This document shows, piece after piece, positions 8,360-17,159 of a DNA stretch of 57,003 nt (its first letter is position 1; each line of letters starts with the position of its first letter). The notes beneath the pieces were generated by a model. That model had not been told where the DNA came from. It searched no databases and was given only the letters and a program-made list of their open reading frames with translations. This stretch comes from an uncultured Bariatricus sp. GTDB lineage: Bacteria; Bacillota; Clostridia; Lachnospirales; Lachnospiraceae. The DNA is taken from NCBI GenBank assembly GCA_934320645.1, contig CAKRFP010000015.1:1-57003 (forward strand), in the 5' to 3' direction. A program made the position numbers and the translations under genes.

Positions 8360-9049
8360 ATGGATATGGATTTTGAAGTAAACATGAATGAATACCTTCC
8401 ACTGAGAGATGTTGTGTTCAATACACTCCGGAAGGCGATTTTAAGAGGAGAACTGAAGCCGGGAGAGCGGCTCATGGAGATTCAGCTTGCCAATAAGCTT
8501 GGAGTAAGCCGTACACCGATCCGTGAAGCAATCCGTAAACTGGAGCTGGAAGGTCTGGTCCTGATGATTCCGCGAAAAGGAGCAGAAGTAGCACAGATCA
8601 CAGAGAAGAATATGCAGGATGTACTGGAAGTGAGAAAGGCACTGGAGGAGCTTTCTGTGCAGCTTGCATGTGAACGGATCACACCAGAGCAGGTGGAAGA
8701 AATGAAGCTGTCAGCCGAGGAATTCCGCAAAGTCTTAAAGAGCGGTGATGTGACGAAGATCGCAGAAGCAGATGTGAAATTCCACGATGTGATCTTTGCG
8801 GCAACCAATAACCAGAGACTGGTTACGCTGCTGAATAATCTGCGTGAACAGATGTATCGTTTCCGTGTGGAATATCTGAAGCAGAAAGAATGTTATCCAC
8901 AGCTTCTGGAAGAACATGAAAAGCTGATTGCACTGATCTCCGGCGGTAATGTAGAAGAGGCCTGCGAGATCATGGGACGTCATATCGACAATCAGGCATC
9001 TACAGTGTCGGACGTTATCCGGAGAGATCAGGCGGAATATCACAGATAA
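8360..9049 (+). CDS. GntR family regulator, FadR/FCD subfamily
   Basis: A 229-residue DNA-binding regulator. Residues about 14-77 are the winged helix (VFNTLRKAILRGELKPG, LANKLGVSRTPIREAIRKLE, LVLMIPRKGAEV). Residues about 85-215 form the all-helical FCD ligand domain with potential metal histidines (KFHDVIFAATNN, EEHEKLIALI, MGRHI). Members sense organic acids or sugar acids; the ligand is unknown here. AGGAGG (8346-8351) lies within the end of ispE. It is probably co-transcribed with ispE, though no metabolic link is evident. Confidence 0.92.
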   Translation: MDMDFEVNMNEYLPLRDVVFNTLRKAILRGELKPGERLMEIQLANKLGVSRTPIREAIRKLELEGLVLMIPRKGAEVAQITEKNMQDVLEVRKALEELSVQLACERITPEQVEEMKLSAEEFRKVLKSGDVTKIAEADVKFHDVIFAATNNQRLVTLLNNLREQMYRFRVEYLKQKECYPQLLEEHEKLIALISGGNVEEACEIMGRHIDNQASTVSDVIRRDQAEYHR

Positions 9050-9079
9050 ATGTGTATAATTTTTCGTATGTGGTCAATA

Positions 9080-9101
9080 CTCCTGTTATCAAAGACAGGA
9101 G
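9080..9101 (+). promoter_or_regulatory. Hairpin masking the spoIIR ribosome site
   Basis: CTCCTGT (9080-9086) and ACAGGAG (9095-9101) are perfect 7-bp complements with an 8-nt loop. The right arm contains most of the AGGAGG (9097-9102) that serves spoIIR at 9114. Folding would hide the ribosome site. A TATAAT at 9055-9060 could be a -10 box but has no convincing -35 partner. Confidence 0.45.
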
Positions 9102-9113
9102 GTACATACGGAA

Positions 9114-9725
9114 ATGAAAAGAATAAAAGCAGCAGTCCTGGTGCTGATCGTGGTTTTGTGTGGGGCGGTATTTACAAGAGTGATGCAGGTGGAGGCGAAC
9201 GCAGTGCAGGAAAAGCTGTCCGGTGAGGTGTTCCGCTTCCACGTGATTGCCAACAGTGACAGCGAAGAAGACCAGGAACTGAAGATGAAAGTAAAAGAGG
9301 CGGTTGTGGCTTATATGCGGGAGACTCTGTCCGGTGCAGAGAATGCGGCAGAGGCAAAGGCATGGGCGATCCGCCACAAAGAGGAACTGGTCCGGGTTTC
9401 GGAGGAAGTCCTGCGGGCAGAAGGCTGCAGCGACAAAGTGACGGCAGAGGTTGTGCGGTGTGAATTCCCGGACAAGACCTACGGGGATATTACCTTCCCG
9501 GCGGGCTGGTACGATGCACTCCGCATCAGGATCGGCAAAGCACAGGGGCATAACTGGTGGTGTGTCCTTTATCCAAATCTCTGTTTTATGGATTCTGTTC
9601 ATGCAGTTGTTCCAAAGGAAGGGAAGGAAGAGCTGCGGAGTGTGCTGACGGATGAAGAGTATGCGATGATCGTAAAAGGCACATCGGTAAAAATCAAATG
9701 GTTTTTCTTGCAATTGACGGAGTAA
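9114..9725 (+). CDS. spoIIR: Stage II sporulation protein R
   Basis: A 203-residue secreted or membrane-tethered protein. A hydrophobic N-terminal segment (about 5-25) precedes FRFHVIANSDSEEDQELKMKVK, the family signature; GDITFPAGWYDALRIRIGKAQGHNWWCVLYP follows in the middle. SpoIIR is made in the forespore under sigma-F and triggers SpoIIGA to process pro-sigma-E in the mother cell. The ATG has AGGAGG 11 nt upstream, inside a small hairpin. Length and motifs are typical. Confidence 0.94.
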   Translation: MKRIKAAVLVLIVVLCGAVFTRVMQVEANAVQEKLSGEVFRFHVIANSDSEEDQELKMKVKEAVVAYMRETLSGAENAAEAKAWAIRHKEELVRVSEEVLRAEGCSDKVTAEVVRCEFPDKTYGDITFPAGWYDALRIRIGKAQGHNWWCVLYPNLCFMDSVHAVVPKEGKEELRSVLTDEEYAMIVKGTSVKIKWFFLQLTE

Positions 9726-9792
9726 ATGTGTAGAATATACTTCAACGAAGATGGCAGGAAAATTTGTTTCGCCTAAGGCAAAGGAAAGTTTA

Positions 9793-10974
9793 ATGACGGA
9801 TATACTTGTAAAATTATTTGTAAAAGATTATAAAGATGTAGAAAAGGTGTCTGTCCGTACAGCATATGGAGTGCTGGCAAGCGGAGTAGGCATCTTTTGT
9901 AATGTTCTGCTGACGATTGCGAAGATGGTGATAGGAATCCTTCTTCACAGTGTGTCTGTTACTGCAGATGCATTTAACAACTTATCGGATGCAGGTTCTT
10001 CGATCATTGGAATGATCGGAGTGAAGATGGCAGAAAAACCGGCAGACAAGGAGCATCCTTTCGGGCATGGCAGGCTGGAATACATAGCGGCACTGATCGT
10101 ATCCTTTCTGGTGATTGAAGTTGGATTTACCTTTTTCAAAAATGCGATCGTGAAGATCCGGGAGCCGGAAGAGTTAAAATTCAGTCTGGTGTCGATCCTG
10201 ATCCTTGTGTTGTCCATAGGTGTGAAGCTGTGGCTTGCGATGTTTAACCGGAAACTTGGTGAAAAGATTTCTTCCCAGGTGATGATGGCGACGGCAGCAG
10301 ATGCACTTGGAGATGTGATCACGACAGCAGCGACGATCCTGTCGGTTGTATTCTGGCGGATCACAGGGATCAATATCGATGGCTTTGTCGGACTTGGTGT
10401 TTCACTGGTCGTTATGTGGGCCGGATTTGGGATTGCGAAGGATACGCTTGAGCCGCTGATCGGAATTCCGGCGACATGGGAAGATTATGAGAAGATCAAG
10501 CATTTTGTGGAAAAATACGCTGGAATCGAGGGCAGCCATGATCTGGTGATCCATAATTACGGACCGGGAAGAAGTATGGCGATCATTCATGCAGAGGTTC
10601 CGAATGATGTCCCGATTGATGTATCCCATGAGATCATTGACCGGATCGAGAGAGAGGCAATGGAACAACTGGGGATTTCGCTGACAATTCATATGGATCC
10701 GGTGGAGACTCGTAATGAAGAAGTACTTCAGGCAAAACATGAGACAGAAAAAGCTGTGGAAGCACTGGATCCGAGATGCAGTATCCATGATTTTCGCATG
10801 GTGAATGGAGAAAAACAGATCAATCTCATTTTTGATTTTGTCATTCCGAGAGAGTATTCTGAGGAAAAAGGGAATGAACTGACACTGACTTTGATGGACC
10901 GATTGCAGCATCATAACCCAAAGTATCAGTGTGTTATCACATTAGACAGAAGTTATGTGGAAGAACAGAGGTAA
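9793..10974 (+). CDS. Cation diffusion facilitator family transporter
   Basis: About 393 residues. A transmembrane N-terminal half contains the metal-site motifs VTADAFNNLSDAGSSIIG and KEHPFGHGRLEYIAAL in the first part and a matching ATAADALGDVITT in the second. The C-terminal cytoplasmic domain carries ferredoxin-like folds; an extra C-terminal segment makes it longer than minimal members. It exports divalent metals (Zn, Mn, Fe or Co) by proton exchange. An upstream ATG at 9751 is in frame, but AAGGAAAG sits 6 nt before the ATG at 9793, so I prefer that start. The next gene begins 5 nt after the stop. Confidence 0.92.
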   Translation: MTDILVKLFVKDYKDVEKVSVRTAYGVLASGVGIFCNVLLTIAKMVIGILLHSVSVTADAFNNLSDAGSSIIGMIGVKMAEKPADKEHPFGHGRLEYIAALIVSFLVIEVGFTFFKNAIVKIREPEELKFSLVSILILVLSIGVKLWLAMFNRKLGEKISSQVMMATAADALGDVITTAATILSVVFWRITGINIDGFVGLGVSLVVMWAGFGIAKDTLEPLIGIPATWEDYEKIKHFVEKYAGIEGSHDLVIHNYGPGRSMAIIHAEVPNDVPIDVSHEIIDRIEREAMEQLGISLTIHMDPVETRNEEVLQAKHETEKAVEALDPRCSIHDFRMVNGEKQINLIFDFVIPREYSEEKGNELTLTLMDRLQHHNPKYQCVITLDRSYVEEQR

Positions 10975-10979
10975 AAGAG

Positions 10980-11687
10980 ATGTATACATTTGAAAGCAGA
11001 GTACGATTCAGTGAAGCAGACCATACGGAGCTTCTGACATTACCGGGGCTTGTTAATTATTTTCAGGACTGTAGTACTTTTCAGTCTGAGGATATCGGAT
11101 ATGGCGTGGAATCACTGAAAAAAAGCGGGCAGGCATGGATTCTTTCTGCATGGCAGATTGTAGTAAACCGTTATCCGAAACTCGGGGAACATATCCGGGT
11201 GTCCACCTGGGCAACGGATTTTACCGGACTTTTCGGACTTCGTAATTTTAAGATGGAGGATGAAGCAGGCGAGATGACAGCCTGGGCCAATTCGGTCTGG
11301 GTATATATGGATATGAAAAAAGGAAGACCATGCAGACCGGCGAAAGAAGAGATCGAGGCTTATCGGCCGGAAGCACCATTGGATGTAGAGTTTGCGCCGC
11401 GTAAGATCGTGCTTCCAAAAGAACTGGAAGATGGAGAAAGTTTTCCGGTAAGACGTCATCAGATCGACACAAACGAGCATGTCAATAACTGCCAGTATAT
11501 CCAGATGGCAATTGATGTGGTGCCGGAATGTGAGCGTGCCGGACAGATCCGGGTGGAATATAAAAAATCCGCAGTTATGGGTGATATTATTTATCCAAAG
11601 ATGGCGGCAGAGGAACAGAGAAAAATAGTGGAACTTTGTGATGCGGAGGGAACTCCGTATGCGGTAGTAGAATTCAAGGAGAAATAA
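10980..11687 (+). CDS. Acyl-ACP thioesterase
   Basis: A 235-residue double hot-dog thioesterase that releases fatty acids from acyl carrier protein. Seen: the first hot-dog starting ESRVRFSEADHTELLTLPGLVNYFQD, the WQIVVNRYPKLGEHIRVSTWAT segment, and the catalytic region RRHQIDTNEHVNNCQYIQMA. Start chosen at the ATG 5 nt after the CDF gene, with AGAGGTAAAAGAG ahead of it; an earlier in-frame start overlaps the CDF gene and has no ribosome site. It is packed between the transporter and cvfB (3-nt gap), so the three are likely one transcript. Confidence 0.92.
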   Translation: MYTFESRVRFSEADHTELLTLPGLVNYFQDCSTFQSEDIGYGVESLKKSGQAWILSAWQIVVNRYPKLGEHIRVSTWATDFTGLFGLRNFKMEDEAGEMTAWANSVWVYMDMKKGRPCRPAKEEIEAYRPEAPLDVEFAPRKIVLPKELEDGESFPVRRHQIDTNEHVNNCQYIQMAIDVVPECERAGQIRVEYKKSAVMGDIIYPKMAAEEQRKIVELCDAEGTPYAVVEFKEK

Positions 11688-11690
11688 GAG

Positions 11691-12512
11691 ATGGAATTAG
11701 GAAAAAAACAGATGCTTACGGTAGTAAAGGTAGTTGATTTCGGAGTATATCTGGGAGATGACAGAGAAAAGGTTCTTCTTCCGAAGAAGCAGGTTCCGGC
11801 AGGAATCGAACCGGGCGATCCGATTGAGGTGTTTTTGTATAAGGATTCTTCTGACCGTCTGATCGCAACGGTAAATGAACCGAAGCTTACACTGGGGGAA
11901 AGTGCAATCCTGAAGGTAGCGCAGGTTGGCAAATTCGGTGCCTTCCTGGACTGGGGACTGGAAAAGGATCTGTTCCTGCCATTTAAGGAGCAGACTTATA
12001 AGGTGAAACCGGGGGATGAATGTCTGGTAGGACTTTATATTGATAAGAGCCAGAGACTTTGTGCGACCATGAAGGTATATGAGTATCTGACCAGTGATTC
12101 CCCTTATCAGAAGGATGATCAGGTAGATGGAATCGTTTACGAAGTGAGTGACAATTTCGGGGCTTTCGTTGCAGTGGATGGAAAATATTCTGCGCTTGTG
12201 CCAAAGAGAGAAGCACCGAAAAGTCTAAGACCGGGAATGAAGATCCATGCGAGAGTGACAGAAGTAAAACCGGATGGGAAGCTGAATTTAAGTGTCCGTG
12301 AGAAAGCATTTATCCAGATGGATAAGGATGCGCTTCTGGTACTGGCGCGTCTGGAAGAAAAGGGCGGAGTCCTTCCGTTTAACGATAAAGCAGATGCGGA
12401 GGTGATTCGTGCGGAGTTTGATCTGAGCAAGAATGCATTCAAGCGAGCAGTCGGACACCTGTATAAAGAGCGTAAGATCGAGATCCGTAAGGACAGTATT
12501 GTTTTGAAATAG
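11691..12512 (+). CDS. cvfB: CvfB-type S1 domain RNA-binding protein
   Basis: A 273-residue protein built from consecutive S1-like beta barrels: MLTVVKVVDFGVYLGD, ILKVAQVGKFGAFLDWGLEKDLFLP, and VDGIVYEVSDNFGAFVAVDGKYSALVP. A C-terminal winged helix follows (FDLSKNAFKRAVGHLYKERKIEI). This order matches CvfB/YitL, an RNA-binding protein that affects virulence and post-transcriptional control in staphylococci. GGAGAAATAAGAG precedes the ATG. It ends the transporter-thioesterase-cvfB run. Confidence 0.9.
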   Translation: MELGKKQMLTVVKVVDFGVYLGDDREKVLLPKKQVPAGIEPGDPIEVFLYKDSSDRLIATVNEPKLTLGESAILKVAQVGKFGAFLDWGLEKDLFLPFKEQTYKVKPGDECLVGLYIDKSQRLCATMKVYEYLTSDSPYQKDDQVDGIVYEVSDNFGAFVAVDGKYSALVPKREAPKSLRPGMKIHARVTEVKPDGKLNLSVREKAFIQMDKDALLVLARLEEKGGVLPFNDKADAEVIRAEFDLSKNAFKRAVGHLYKERKIEIRKDSIVLK

Positions 12513-12540
12513 ACATTGTGATTATGCACAAAAAACAGAC

Positions 12541-12556
12541 TGTGAAATTGTTCACA
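12541..12556. promoter_or_regulatory. TGTGA-N6-TCACA palindrome upstream of the small conserved gene
   Basis: TGTGAAATTGTTCACA matches the CRP/FNR-type half-site layout exactly. It is about 74 nt upstream of the likely start of transcription at about 12623. It could be an operator for a CRP/FNR-family regulator or a small RNA hairpin after cvfB; no regulator is visible nearby. Confidence 0.3.
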
Positions 12557-12587
12557 ATACCTAAAACGCTGATTTGTAAAAAAACCC

Positions 12588-12616
12588 TTGATTTTCAAAA
12601 AAAGATTGTATATATT
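12588..12616 (+). promoter_or_regulatory. Promoter of the 77-residue conserved gene
   Basis: TTGATT (12588-12593), 17-nt spacer, TATATT (12611-12616): good sigma-A boxes with ideal spacing, about 45 nt before the gene's ATG. Confidence 0.6.
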
Positions 12617-12662
12617 GAGGGTGTAAGAGATAGGAAGAGATAAAAGAAAAGGAGTGTACATC

Positions 12663-12896
12663 ATGAAGGTACAGAATATTACAAACATTGATAAGTTTTT
12701 TGAAGTAGTAGACAGCTGCACAGGAAAAGTAGAACTTGTAACAGGAGAAGGCGACAGACTGAATCTGAAATCTAAACTTTCTCAGTATGTTTCTATGGCA
12801 AATATTTTCTCTAACGGAGAGATTCCGGAACTGGAAATCATTGCATACGAAAAAGAAGACATCGATAAACTGGTTAACTTCATGATCAATGGCTAA
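12663..12896 (+). CDS. Small conserved protein of unknown function (77 aa)
   Basis: Starts MKVQNITNIDKFFEVVDS and ends KLVNFMING; acidic, soluble, with no membrane segment. I recall similar short proteins in Lachnospiraceae, sometimes labelled polyA polymerase for no visible reason, but I cannot give a function. The ATG at 12663 is chosen over an in-frame GTG at 12654 because AAGGAG lies 8-9 nt upstream. It has its own promoter and a strong terminator (12921-12960), so it is a stand-alone transcript and probably well expressed. Confidence 0.75.
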   Translation: MKVQNITNIDKFFEVVDSCTGKVELVTGEGDRLNLKSKLSQYVSMANIFSNGEIPELEIIAYEKEDIDKLVNFMING

Positions 12897-12920
12897 TTTA
12901 TATAAATACCAGGAATAGTG

Positions 12921-12960
12921 AAAAGCAGGAACCAAAGAGGATTTGGTTCCTGCTTTTTTT
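12921..12960 (+). terminator. Rho-independent terminator
   Basis: A 16-bp perfect stem (AAAAGCAGGAACCAAA with its complement at 12943-12958), a 6-nt loop and a T-run. It ends the small conserved gene; the A-run also allows it to act on the minus-strand TetR transcript. Confidence 0.9.
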
Positions 12961-13023
12961 GTGTATACGATGAGCCAAGTGCAGATTTGTGCTTGCACAA
13001 TAAGTGCCTTCACACCTATTCGG

Positions 13024-13611
13024 TTAGTTTGCGCGTAATGATTCAATAAATGGTGTCAGGAGGGATTCGCCGTACTGTAACAGGGAGAAGCTTTTCTGGG
13101 TGAGGCACCAGGAGTAGGTGAGACCGATCTGGGCAGAGGTGATCATCTGGGAGAGCTCGACGTAGGAGTAGTCTGACTTTAGTTCTCCACATTTGATCCC
13201 ATCGAAAAGGATCTTGCGCAGGATCTTATAATAATTACGATCCGGGTTTAAAATATGTCTGGTTCCGGTAGTAGCTACCTGAAGACCGTAGAGGGGCGCA
13301 AAGAGATCCATATGTGGTGAGTGCTCCAGGTTATTCAGCACAAAATGGTTGAAGGCGAGCAGCAGATCGGCGGCTGGAAGCGTCCGGTCGCAGGTCTGAA
13401 GCCAGCTATCATAGTCACTGTCGTAGGAATAGGCGAGGCTGAAGAGAAGTTCATCTTTTCCACGAAAATGGTGGTAAAAGGTGCTGCGGGAATTACCGGA
13501 GAGTTCGATGATCTGCGCGATCGTAGTTTCGTCATAGCCCTGTTCTGTGAACAGCTTCCATGCTGCATCCATGATGTCCTGTTTTGCATGTCGTTTGCCG
13601 TGCGTTGTCAT
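13024..13611 (-). CDS. TetR family transcriptional regulator
   Basis: About 195 residues. The N-terminal helix-turn-helix is DAAWKLFTEQGYDETTIAQIIELSGNSRSTFYHHFRGKDELL; the helical C-terminal ligand domain has no recognisable ligand signature. An earlier in-frame ATG would add 22 residues, but AGGCAGGA lies upstream of the ATG at 13611 and the helix-turn-helix then starts at the usual distance. It is transcribed away from the M14 peptidase gene, so it may regulate that locus; the repeated GTAGTTCG motifs between them are candidate sites. Confidence 0.88.
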   Translation of the reverse strand: MTTHGKRHAKQDIMDAAWKLFTEQGYDETTIAQIIELSGNSRSTFYHHFRGKDELLFSLAYSYDSDYDSWLQTCDRTLPAADLLLAFNHFVLNNLEHSPHMDLFAPLYGLQVATTGTRHILNPDRNYYKILRKILFDGIKCGELKSDYSYVELSQMITSAQIGLTYSWCLTQKSFSLLQYGESLLTPFIESLRAN

Positions 13612-13730
13612 AATTGATCGTTCCTGCCTTCTTAAAAGTATTGAAGCTATTGTAACACAGGGATGTGGAGAGTGCAATGTTTTGTTTCTGCATACATTTT
13701 ATTGAAAATGTCCATATAAGGATAATATGG

Positions 13731-13759
13731 TTGACTTTATTTGAACACTTTAGTAGAAT
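13731..13759 (+). promoter_or_regulatory. Promoter of the M14 peptidase locus
   Basis: TTGACT (13731-13736), 17-nt spacer, TAGAAT (13754-13759). Transcription should begin near 13766, giving a leader of about 85 nt that holds the GTAGTTCG repeats. Confidence 0.65.
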
Positions 13760-13780
13760 GAAGGGTATAAAAAGCAGAAC

Positions 13781-13830
13781 GTAGTTCGGAATACAGTATC
13801 TTTTTAGACCGTAGTACGAAAACGAACTAC
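13781..13830. repeat. Three related GTAGTTCG motifs in the M14 leader (operator or alternate hairpins)
   Basis: GTAGTTCG (13781-13788), GTAGTACG (13811-13818) and the inverted CGAACTAC (13823-13830). The last can pair perfectly with the first or, across a four-A loop, with the second (7 of 8). As DNA these are candidate TetR operators just downstream of the promoter; as RNA they form mutually exclusive stems ahead of the ribosome site at 13840. Confidence 0.45.
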
Positions 13831-13850
13831 AGTGCTTTTGGAGGTGTAAG

Positions 13851-16800
13851 ATGGAAAAATTAAAACTTGCAGCCGGCATGACAGGAGAACAGAAGCGTTA
13901 TGCGGTTGAAGCAGCACTACTTCTGGGATTTCAGACAGAGACAGCTACATTTCCGGTGATCACAGCGGACGGTGAGATTCCGGTGCCGAAGAATATGGAA
14001 GAGCTGAAAGCCCTGTGGAAAAAGAGTACAGGGAGAACACCGGAAGAGTACGAATCAGCATCAAAGCATACAGGTCCGATCTTTGATCTGGATTTCCGTA
14101 AGGAAAAAGGGCTGGAGACGATGCTTCAGAAAGGGGATTTCCTGAAAGACGAGAATCAGGATCTTCTTCCGGATGTGTTGGATGTGAAGATTGTACTTCC
14201 GGAGGATGCAGATGATGCGATGCTCGTTGCAGCATGTAACCTGGCATGGCGTTTTGGTATGGAGACGACCGGATATAAAGGAACTATTACGGCAGATGCA
14301 GCTTATACAGGCAACCGGCTCGTTCTGGAAAAAGCAGAGCAGACAGAGCTTGTACGGGAAAAAGAAGGAGAAAGTGTAAAAGTATCTCTTCGCGGTGACG
14401 GAGAGGAACTAATCGCATTTACCTCCCGCCTCTGTATGGAATTTCCACAGATCAATGGTCAGAGAAGCTGGAAAGACCTACTGATGGATATGGTGGATGA
14501 CTTTGTACTGCGCGGCGCAGATGGCCAGCTTGCAGCTTTGAAAGCGATGCAGAAAGAGCAGACAGGAGAATACGAAGTGTACGGATCTCCGCTCTGGAAT
14601 GATACACAGAAAAAAGAAGCCGGGGATGCAAAGGTATATAATTACAAATCCGGACAGAAGATGTACGAGAAGGTGTATGAGCTTCCGTGGGAAGTGGAAG
14701 TTTTTGAAAAACTTCTGGAAGAAAAGGTTTATCCGCAGATCGGGAAAGGAAGCAAGGTAAAGATTACCGGTGCGGTAAGTGAAAATATAAAAGTACGCCA
14801 GAAGATAAAAGAAAAAATCGAAGACAGAATCCAGATGTTAGGTGCCAAGCCGGAGGATACCTCCGTTATCTGTGCATACAAACAGGGATATTCCTGGATC
14901 GTTGAAGAGATGCTTCCGGTGATGAAGGAAGCGCAGGCAGATCAGGTTGAGATTTATTTCAAACCGTTCCTGCCGGAAGGCCAGACAGACTGGCTGGATG
15001 AGAACGGTGCAACCCCGTCCTATCACAATCTGAATGCAGACACTCCGGACAAGTGGTATGATCTTCCGATCCGCTATCTGCAGGAACTGTATCCGGTAGA
15101 AGATATTCTGGTAAAAGAGCTTGGAATTGAAAGAGATAAAGTCATTTTCAAAGCTTATGAAGGCGAAGAAGATATCACTTATCTCTGCAAGGGGATCAAG
15201 GACGAAAAGGTCTGCTGTGAGGATACTTACAAAGCAGTCTGGTCGGAAAGACCATATATGGATGAATATCCGCAGATGGGAAAGGTTCATCCGGCAACCG
15301 GTTATGTAAAAGCAGAGATTGACGGACAGGAAGTATTTTATCAGACCGTCCGTACCGATATGGAAGAGATCTGGGATGTTTACCAGAAGGAAGTTCTTCC
15401 GGATTGCAGACGATATATTGAGGAAAAGACAGGCGGAAAGATTTCCGCAGACCTGCAGCCGTTCTTCCATGAACTGCGTCTGGACGTGACCGCAAGTGAA
15501 CCGGACTATGCGACCGGATCAAGAGAGGATCTGATCTCTTCACTGGATGCTTTGCATGAAGATATGTATTTTGTCGGAAGTGACTATTTTAAAAATTACG
15601 GTGTGAAGAAAGCAGATGTCATGCTGGATGCGCCGGGACTGATCCTTCCGGTGATCCATGAAAAAGAAGGCAGACCGGTATTTAAGGTGACACTGACCGA
15701 GCCGTTAAAAGAAGAAGCATGCATTGTAAAAGATGGAAAAGCGGTTCTTTTACAGAGAAAACGGGAAGAAGCAGATGCATGGATCCGTGCCATTTCATGG
15801 GAAAATGATAATTTTACTTTCCATATCCGCACAAATGGTGTACAATCTAATGTATTACACACTTACTCAACATTGTGGTCAAAGGGTGTACTGGCAGAGT
15901 GTGAAAGTGTTGCTGCAGGTACGAAGCTTTTGTTTGAAAGTGAGCAGGGCGAGATACAGTATGCAGCACTTACACCGGAAAGAGAAGAAAAACCAAAGAC
16001 GAAACGGATTGAAGAGATTGACCTGCATGAGCATGAACTGATCGGATATGATACTTACCGTGAGATCATCGAAGAATTGAAGCAGGTTCCTGGAATCGAA
16101 GTGTTCCGGACTGCGGTATCTTATACAGGACGTGAACTCTATGCAGTATGGATCAAACCGGAATACGAAGGTTATCTGTCCATGACGAAGCGTATATCAA
16201 GAATTCCTGGCGAGATGATCAATGCAAGACATCATGCAAATGAAGTATCTTCGACAAATGCAGCATTTATCCTGATCAAGAAGCTGCTGACAGAAGATGT
16301 TTACAAAGATTTACCGGATAAACTGAATCTGGTGATCGTTCCGATGGAAAATGTGGATGGTGCGGCAATCCATTATGAATTGCAGAAAGAGCATCCAACC
16401 TGGAAATTCCATGTGGCAAGATTTAATTCGCTTGGAAAAGAGTTCTACTATGAACATTTCCAGCAGGATACGATTCACAGCGAGGCGATGGGATTAACCC
16501 GTATTTATGACCGGTATGTCCCGGATATGATCGTGGACAATCACGGAGTACCGAGCCATGAATGGGAGCAGCAGTTTTCAGGTTATACCTCCCCGTCTTA
16601 CAAAGGCTTCTGGCTTCCGAGATCTCTGCTTTATGGTTATTTCTGGTATGTGACCAATCCAGAGTACAAGGACAATTACCCGGTCAATAAGGTAATGGAA
16701 GATGTGATTGCAGACAAGATTGCCGAGTATCCGGAGATGAGAGAATTGAACCGTGAATGGAGTGCTCAGTTTGAAAAATATGCACATGCATGGATGCCGA

Positions 16801-17126
16801 AATTGTTCCCGGCAAACTATTATAAAGAAATGATCAACTACTGGATCCCGTTCGCGGCAGATCCAAACCATCGTTATCCGTCGATCCGTTTTCCGTGGAT
16901 CACAACGGTTGCTTATACCAGCGAGGTTGCAGATGAGACCGCACAGGGTGAATACCTGAATTTGTGTGCAAGGGCTCATGTGGCACATGACGAGGCGACT
17001 ATCCGGATGTTGATGGAAGCAGTGCATGTGATGGAATGTCATCTGGAAGAGCAGGATGGACAGATTTTGACCAGTTACATAAGACAGCGTCCGATGATTG
17101 TCAAAGTGACTGGAAAAAATAAATAA
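13851..17126 (+). CDS. Very large M14 family zinc metallopeptidase (1091 aa)
   Basis: The catalytic region is in the C-terminal third: NARHHANEVSST carries the zinc pair H795-A-N-E798, and VDNHGVPSHEW supplies the third candidate ligand H898. M14 enzymes are carboxypeptidases or endopeptidases acting on peptide C-termini or cell-wall peptides. No signal peptide is visible, so the enzyme is probably cytosolic. The first 750 residues are long and unassigned, making the protein two to three times the usual size. GGAGG precedes the ATG. It heads a run with DUF969, DUF979, M29-like and pyroglutamyl peptidase genes, implying peptide breakdown. Substrate unknown. Confidence 0.82.
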   Translation: MEKLKLAAGMTGEQKRYAVEAALLLGFQTETATFPVITADGEIPVPKNMEELKALWKKSTGRTPEEYESASKHTGPIFDLDFRKEKGLETMLQKGDFLKDENQDLLPDVLDVKIVLPEDADDAMLVAACNLAWRFGMETTGYKGTITADAAYTGNRLVLEKAEQTELVREKEGESVKVSLRGDGEELIAFTSRLCMEFPQINGQRSWKDLLMDMVDDFVLRGADGQLAALKAMQKEQTGEYEVYGSPLWNDTQKKEAGDAKVYNYKSGQKMYEKVYELPWEVEVFEKLLEEKVYPQIGKGSKVKITGAVSENIKVRQKIKEKIEDRIQMLGAKPEDTSVICAYKQGYSWIVEEMLPVMKEAQADQVEIYFKPFLPEGQTDWLDENGATPSYHNLNADTPDKWYDLPIRYLQELYPVEDILVKELGIERDKVIFKAYEGEEDITYLCKGIKDEKVCCEDTYKAVWSERPYMDEYPQMGKVHPATGYVKAEIDGQEVFYQTVRTDMEEIWDVYQKEVLPDCRRYIEEKTGGKISADLQPFFHELRLDVTASEPDYATGSREDLISSLDALHEDMYFVGSDYFKNYGVKKADVMLDAPGLILPVIHEKEGRPVFKVTLTEPLKEEACIVKDGKAVLLQRKREEADAWIRAISWENDNFTFHIRTNGVQSNVLHTYSTLWSKGVLAECESVAAGTKLLFESEQGEIQYAALTPEREEKPKTKRIEEIDLHEHELIGYDTYREIIEELKQVPGIEVFRTAVSYTGRELYAVWIKPEYEGYLSMTKRISRIPGEMINARHHANEVSSTNAAFILIKKLLTEDVYKDLPDKLNLVIVPMENVDGAAIHYELQKEHPTWKFHVARFNSLGKEFYYEHFQQDTIHSEAMGLTRIYDRYVPDMIVDNHGVPSHEWEQQFSGYTSPSYKGFWLPRSLLYGYFWYVTNPEYKDNYPVNKVMEDVIADKIAEYPEMRELNREWSAQFEKYAHAWMPKLFPANYYKEMINYWIPFAADPNHRYPSIRFPWITTVAYTSEVADETAQGEYLNLCARAHVAHDEATIRMLMEAVHVMECHLEEQDGQILTSYIRQRPMIVKVTGKNK

Positions 17127-17159
17127 CTTTTTAATACTTTTCTAAAGGAGGAGTTAGGT

